Source: Pseudomonadota bacterium | Lineage (GTDB): Bacteria; Pseudomonadota; Gammaproteobacteria; Xanthomonadales; Xanthomonadaceae | DNA length: 10,382 nucleotides | Assembly: GCA_023395465.1 (NCBI GenBank) | Contig: JAEWZE010000231.1 | Location: 1-10,382 of the forward strand | Direction of reading: 5' to 3' | Part shown: positions 8,194 to 10,382 of the stretch, in pieces | Layout: each line of letters starts with the position of its first letter | Position numbering within the stretch: the first letter of the stretch is position 1 | Position numbers and translations under genes: made by a program | Notes under the pieces: generated by a model | The model's input: only the letters and a program-made list of their open reading frames with translations | Database searches by the model: none | What the model was told of the DNA's origin: nothing

Positions 8194-9942
8194 CTACTGG
8201 CTACCGCGGTTGCCGCTGATCAGCCTCTCGCCCAGGCTGACGAACTGCAGACCCACCTGCGACACCCGCCCCTTCTCCATCGCCCGCACGATGAGCAGCG
8301 CCGGTCCGAGCGCGAGGCGGTCGCCGATCTGCGGCGCTTCGTCGTAACGTTCGTCGAACAGCTGTGCCGCGGTCCGACCGGCATACCGCTTCGGGATCCT
8401 CAGGCCGTAGAACTGCGCGAGCTCGCCCAACGCGACATCGCCCGGCAGCGCGAACGCGCCGAAACCGGCTTCGCCGCCGGCATCGGCTGCCTGCTGGTCG
8501 GTGAATAGCCAGTCCACGCGGCGCGCGGATCCGGTCGGCGCGAGCAGATAGGCGTAGTCGCCGGGCCGCAGGGTGCCCGCTTCCTCGGCCGTCAGCACCC
8601 TGCCTTCGCGCACCGCCATCATCAAGCGGACGTTGAGCGGCCAGCCTTCCGCCTTCAAGGCCTTGCAACCGACGGGCACCCGGTATCCGAGCATGTCGTA
8701 ATCCAGCTGCCCGGGCAGGTCGAGTTGCACGCGGCGGGTGTCGGGATCGCCACGCGGCACCGCCACCCCGCACCATCGCGCCGCCCACGGCAAGGTCCAG
8801 CCCTGGATCGTCAGCGATGCCAGCACCATCACGAACGCGACGTTGAAGTAGAGCCAGCCGTTCTCCAGCCGTGCCAAGAGTGGGATCGAGGCCAGGAACA
8901 CGCCGACCGCGCCGCGCAGGCCCACCCAGGCGATGAAGGTCACTTCGCCCGGCCGGTACTTGAACGGCAGCAGGCACAGGAACACCGTCAGCGGCCGCGC
9001 GAAGAGCATCAGCACCGCCGCCACCCCCAGTGCCGGCCAGAGCACTTCCAGCAGGCGACTCGGCGTGGCCAGCAGACCGAGCAGCATGAACATGACCAGT
9101 TGGGCGAACCAGGTCACCGCGTCCTGTACCGCGAGCACTTCGTTGCGGGCCCGCACCGGGCGGTTGGCGATGACGATGCCGGCCAGGTACACGGCCACGA
9201 AGCCGCTGCCGCCGAGCTGGTTGGTGGCCGCGAACAACGCGACCGCGCTGGACATGCCGAGCCACGGATGCAGGCCGGCCGGCAAGTTGTAGTGATTGAG
9301 CGCCGCCACGATCAGGCGTCCGCCGATCCAGCCCATGCCGAGCCCCGCGACCACGCCCCAGATGATGCCGAGCACCAGCCCCATGCCCTCGCTCTGCTGG
9401 CCGGACAGCAGCCCGGTCAAGGTCAGCGTCAGGAAGATCGCCACCGGGTCGTTCGAGCCGGATTCCAGCTCCAGCGTGCTGCCGGTGCGTCGCTCCAGGT
9501 GCAGTCCGCCGGCACGCAGCAGGAAGAACACCGCGGCGGCATCGGTGGAAGCGAGGATCGAGCCCATCAACAGGGCTTCCATCGGCTCGAGATCCAAGAG
9601 GTAATGCGCGCCGACGCCGGTCAGGATCGCGGTCATCACCACGCCGATGGTCGCCAGCACCAGCGATGGCGCGACGATCCCGCGCACCTGTGCCGCCCGC
9701 GTCTGCAGGCCGCCATCGAAGAGGATCAGCGCGAGCGCGAGCGAGCCGATGAAATAGGTGAAGCGGGTATCGCTGTAACGGATCCCGCCCGGCCCATCCA
9801 CGCCCAGGAGCAACCCGAGCACCAGGAACACCAGCAGCAAGGGGGCACCGAAGCGGCGCGCGAGCAGGGACGAGGCGATGCCGGCCAGCACCAGCAACGC
9901 GCCGCCCAGCAGCCGGGCATCGATGTCGTGGAGGAATTCCAA
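8194..9942 (-). CDS. nhaP2: K+/H+ antiporter, CPA1 family, NhaP2/CvrA type
   Basis: The 582-residue protein has an N-terminal transporter domain of about 12 hydrophobic segments (residues about 10-390) and a cytoplasmic C-terminal part. Transporter motifs are ALILFDGGL (71-79), ASTDAAAVFFLLR (131-143), ELESGSNDPVA (158-168) with the Asn164-Asp165 pair expected in the ion site, and GLRGAVG (341-347). The tail carries a TrkA-C (RCK_C)-like domain (about 400-470) and a CorC/HlyC-type domain (about 490-570). This matches the length and architecture of NhaP2/CvrA, which expels K+ in exchange for H+ across the inner membrane for volume and potassium homeostasis. The start is TTG 9942, with GGAA seven bases upstream; no ATG or GTG is available before an in-frame stop 11 codons further up, and the next Met would cut into the membrane domain. 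It follows the heme O synthase gene by 68 bases in the same direction. Confidence 0.9.
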   Translation of the reverse strand: MEFLHDIDARLLGGALLVLAGIASSLLARRFGAPLLLVFLVLGLLLGVDGPGGIRYSDTRFTYFIGSLALALILFDGGLQTRAAQVRGIVAPSLVLATIGVVMTAILTGVGAHYLLDLEPMEALLMGSILASTDAAAVFFLLRAGGLHLERRTGSTLELESGSNDPVAIFLTLTLTGLLSGQQSEGMGLVLGIIWGVVAGLGMGWIGGRLIVAALNHYNLPAGLHPWLGMSSAVALFAATNQLGGSGFVAVYLAGIVIANRPVRARNEVLAVQDAVTWFAQLVMFMLLGLLATPSRLLEVLWPALGVAAVLMLFARPLTVFLCLLPFKYRPGEVTFIAWVGLRGAVGVFLASIPLLARLENGWLYFNVAFVMVLASLTIQGWTLPWAARWCGVAVPRGDPDTRRVQLDLPGQLDYDMLGYRVPVGCKALKAEGWPLNVRLMMAVREGRVLTAEEAGTLRPGDYAYLLAPTGSARRVDWLFTDQQAADAGGEAGFGAFALPGDVALGELAQFYGLRIPKRYAGRTAAQLFDERYDEAPQIGDRLALGPALLIVRAMEKGRVSQVGLQFVSLGERLISGNRGSQ

Positions 9943-10010
9943 GTGCGCGTTCCGTGCGAGGGTCAGCGCAGAATACTAGGCCCGCGCCACGCCGCGCATC
10001 CGGCCGGGAT

Positions 10011-10382
10011 TCAGGCAGGCAGCAGGAGGAATGCCGGCTCCCCGCCCAGCCACGGCATCAACCAGTGGTCGATCAGCAGGAAGGCGAAAAGCGCCATCAG
10101 GTACACCACCGAGTAGTTGAACACCCGCATCGCGAAGAAATCATCTGGCGGATCCTGCAGGCGCCACGCGTACCAGATGAACACCACGCCCAGCACCAGC
10201 GCCCCGCCCAAGTAGAAGACGCCGCTCATGCCGGTCGCCCAGGGCAGTACCGTGGCCACCACCAGCAGCACGGTGTAGAGCAGGATCTGCCAGCGCGTGT
10301 AGTGCACGCCGTGGGTCACCGGCAGCATCGGGATCAGGGCGCGGGCATAGTCCTCGCGGCGGAAGATCGCCAGCGCCCAGAA
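10011..10382 (-). CDS. cyoE: Protoheme IX farnesyltransferase (heme O synthase), C-terminal part
   Basis: The last 123 codons of a gene entering from the right edge are present. The translation begins FWALAIFRREDYARALIPML and continues PVTHGVHYTRWQILLYT, the conserved C-terminal part of the UbiA-family heme O synthase CyoE/CtaB. Four or so hydrophobic segments follow (ILLYTVLLVVATVLPWATG, VFYLGGALVLGVVFIWYAW, YSVVYLMALFAFLLI), and the protein ends LLLPA. The enzyme farnesylates heme B to heme O in the inner membrane for terminal oxidase assembly. The catalytic Asp-rich prenyl-diphosphate motif lies in the missing N-terminal part, so activity cannot be judged. The start is outside the window. 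Neighbouring oxidase assembly genes would be expected to the right. Confidence 0.93.
   Translation of the reverse strand, partial: FWALAIFRREDYARALIPMLPVTHGVHYTRWQILLYTVLLVVATVLPWATGMSGVFYLGGALVLGVVFIWYAWRLQDPPDDFFAMRVFNYSVVYLMALFAFLLIDHWLMPWLGGEPAFLLLPA

Noticed and set aside
9970..9979. TAGTAT on the minus strand as -10 for the antiporter
   Set aside because: It matches four of six consensus positions, but no -35 lies at the right distance, so it could be chance.
8725..10116. 463-codon plus-strand open frame opposite the antiporter
   Set aside because: The translation is rich in His, Gln, Arg and Glu with no fold-like pattern. The minus strand encodes a clear transporter.

Overview
The window looks like chromosomal DNA of a high-GC gammaproteobacterium, most likely of the Xanthomonadaceae/Lysobacteraceae (Lysobacter, Luteimonas, Xanthomonas relatives). 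This is inferred from very high GC at third codon positions, a FecI/FecR pair, a REP-like palindrome beginning GTGGGAG, a LysR gene divergent from aceB-aceA, and protein resemblance. No tool was run and the genus is not established. Coding density is high and no gap exceeds 300 bases.

Layout. 1-812 (minus): an ECF sigma factor of FecI type followed one base later by a FecR-type anti-sigma gene that runs off the left edge. 920-2854 (plus), divergent from it: a secreted two-domain enzyme with an N-terminal cyanophycinase-like serine hydrolase (peptidase S51) and a C-terminal isoaspartyl peptidase/asparaginase (Ntn hydrolase). 2922-3983 (plus): a membrane-anchored protein with degenerate Sel1-like repeats. 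4004-4972 (minus): a LysR regulator. It is divergent from 5087-6703 aceB (malate synthase A) and 6823-8118 aceA (isocitrate lyase), the glyoxylate shunt. A two-armed REP-like repeat lies between aceB and aceA, and a strong intrinsic terminator follows aceA. 8194-9942 (minus): a CPA1-type K+/H+ antiporter. 10011-10382 (minus): the C-terminal part of heme O synthase, cut by the right edge.

How the genes work together. AceB and AceA form the glyoxylate bypass. The AT-rich divergent region (4973-5086) holds TTGA/TCAA inverted repeats that fit a LysR regulator controlling both itself and aceBA. The most unusual gene is the hydrolase fusion. Its two domains match successive steps of cyanophycin breakdown: polymer to beta-Asp-Arg, then dipeptide to Asp + Arg. 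It carries a signal peptide, so both steps would occur outside the cytoplasm. It sits next to a FecI/FecR pair, a type that usually controls a TonB-dependent receptor, but any functional link is inference. The rest is ordinary housekeeping and metabolism.
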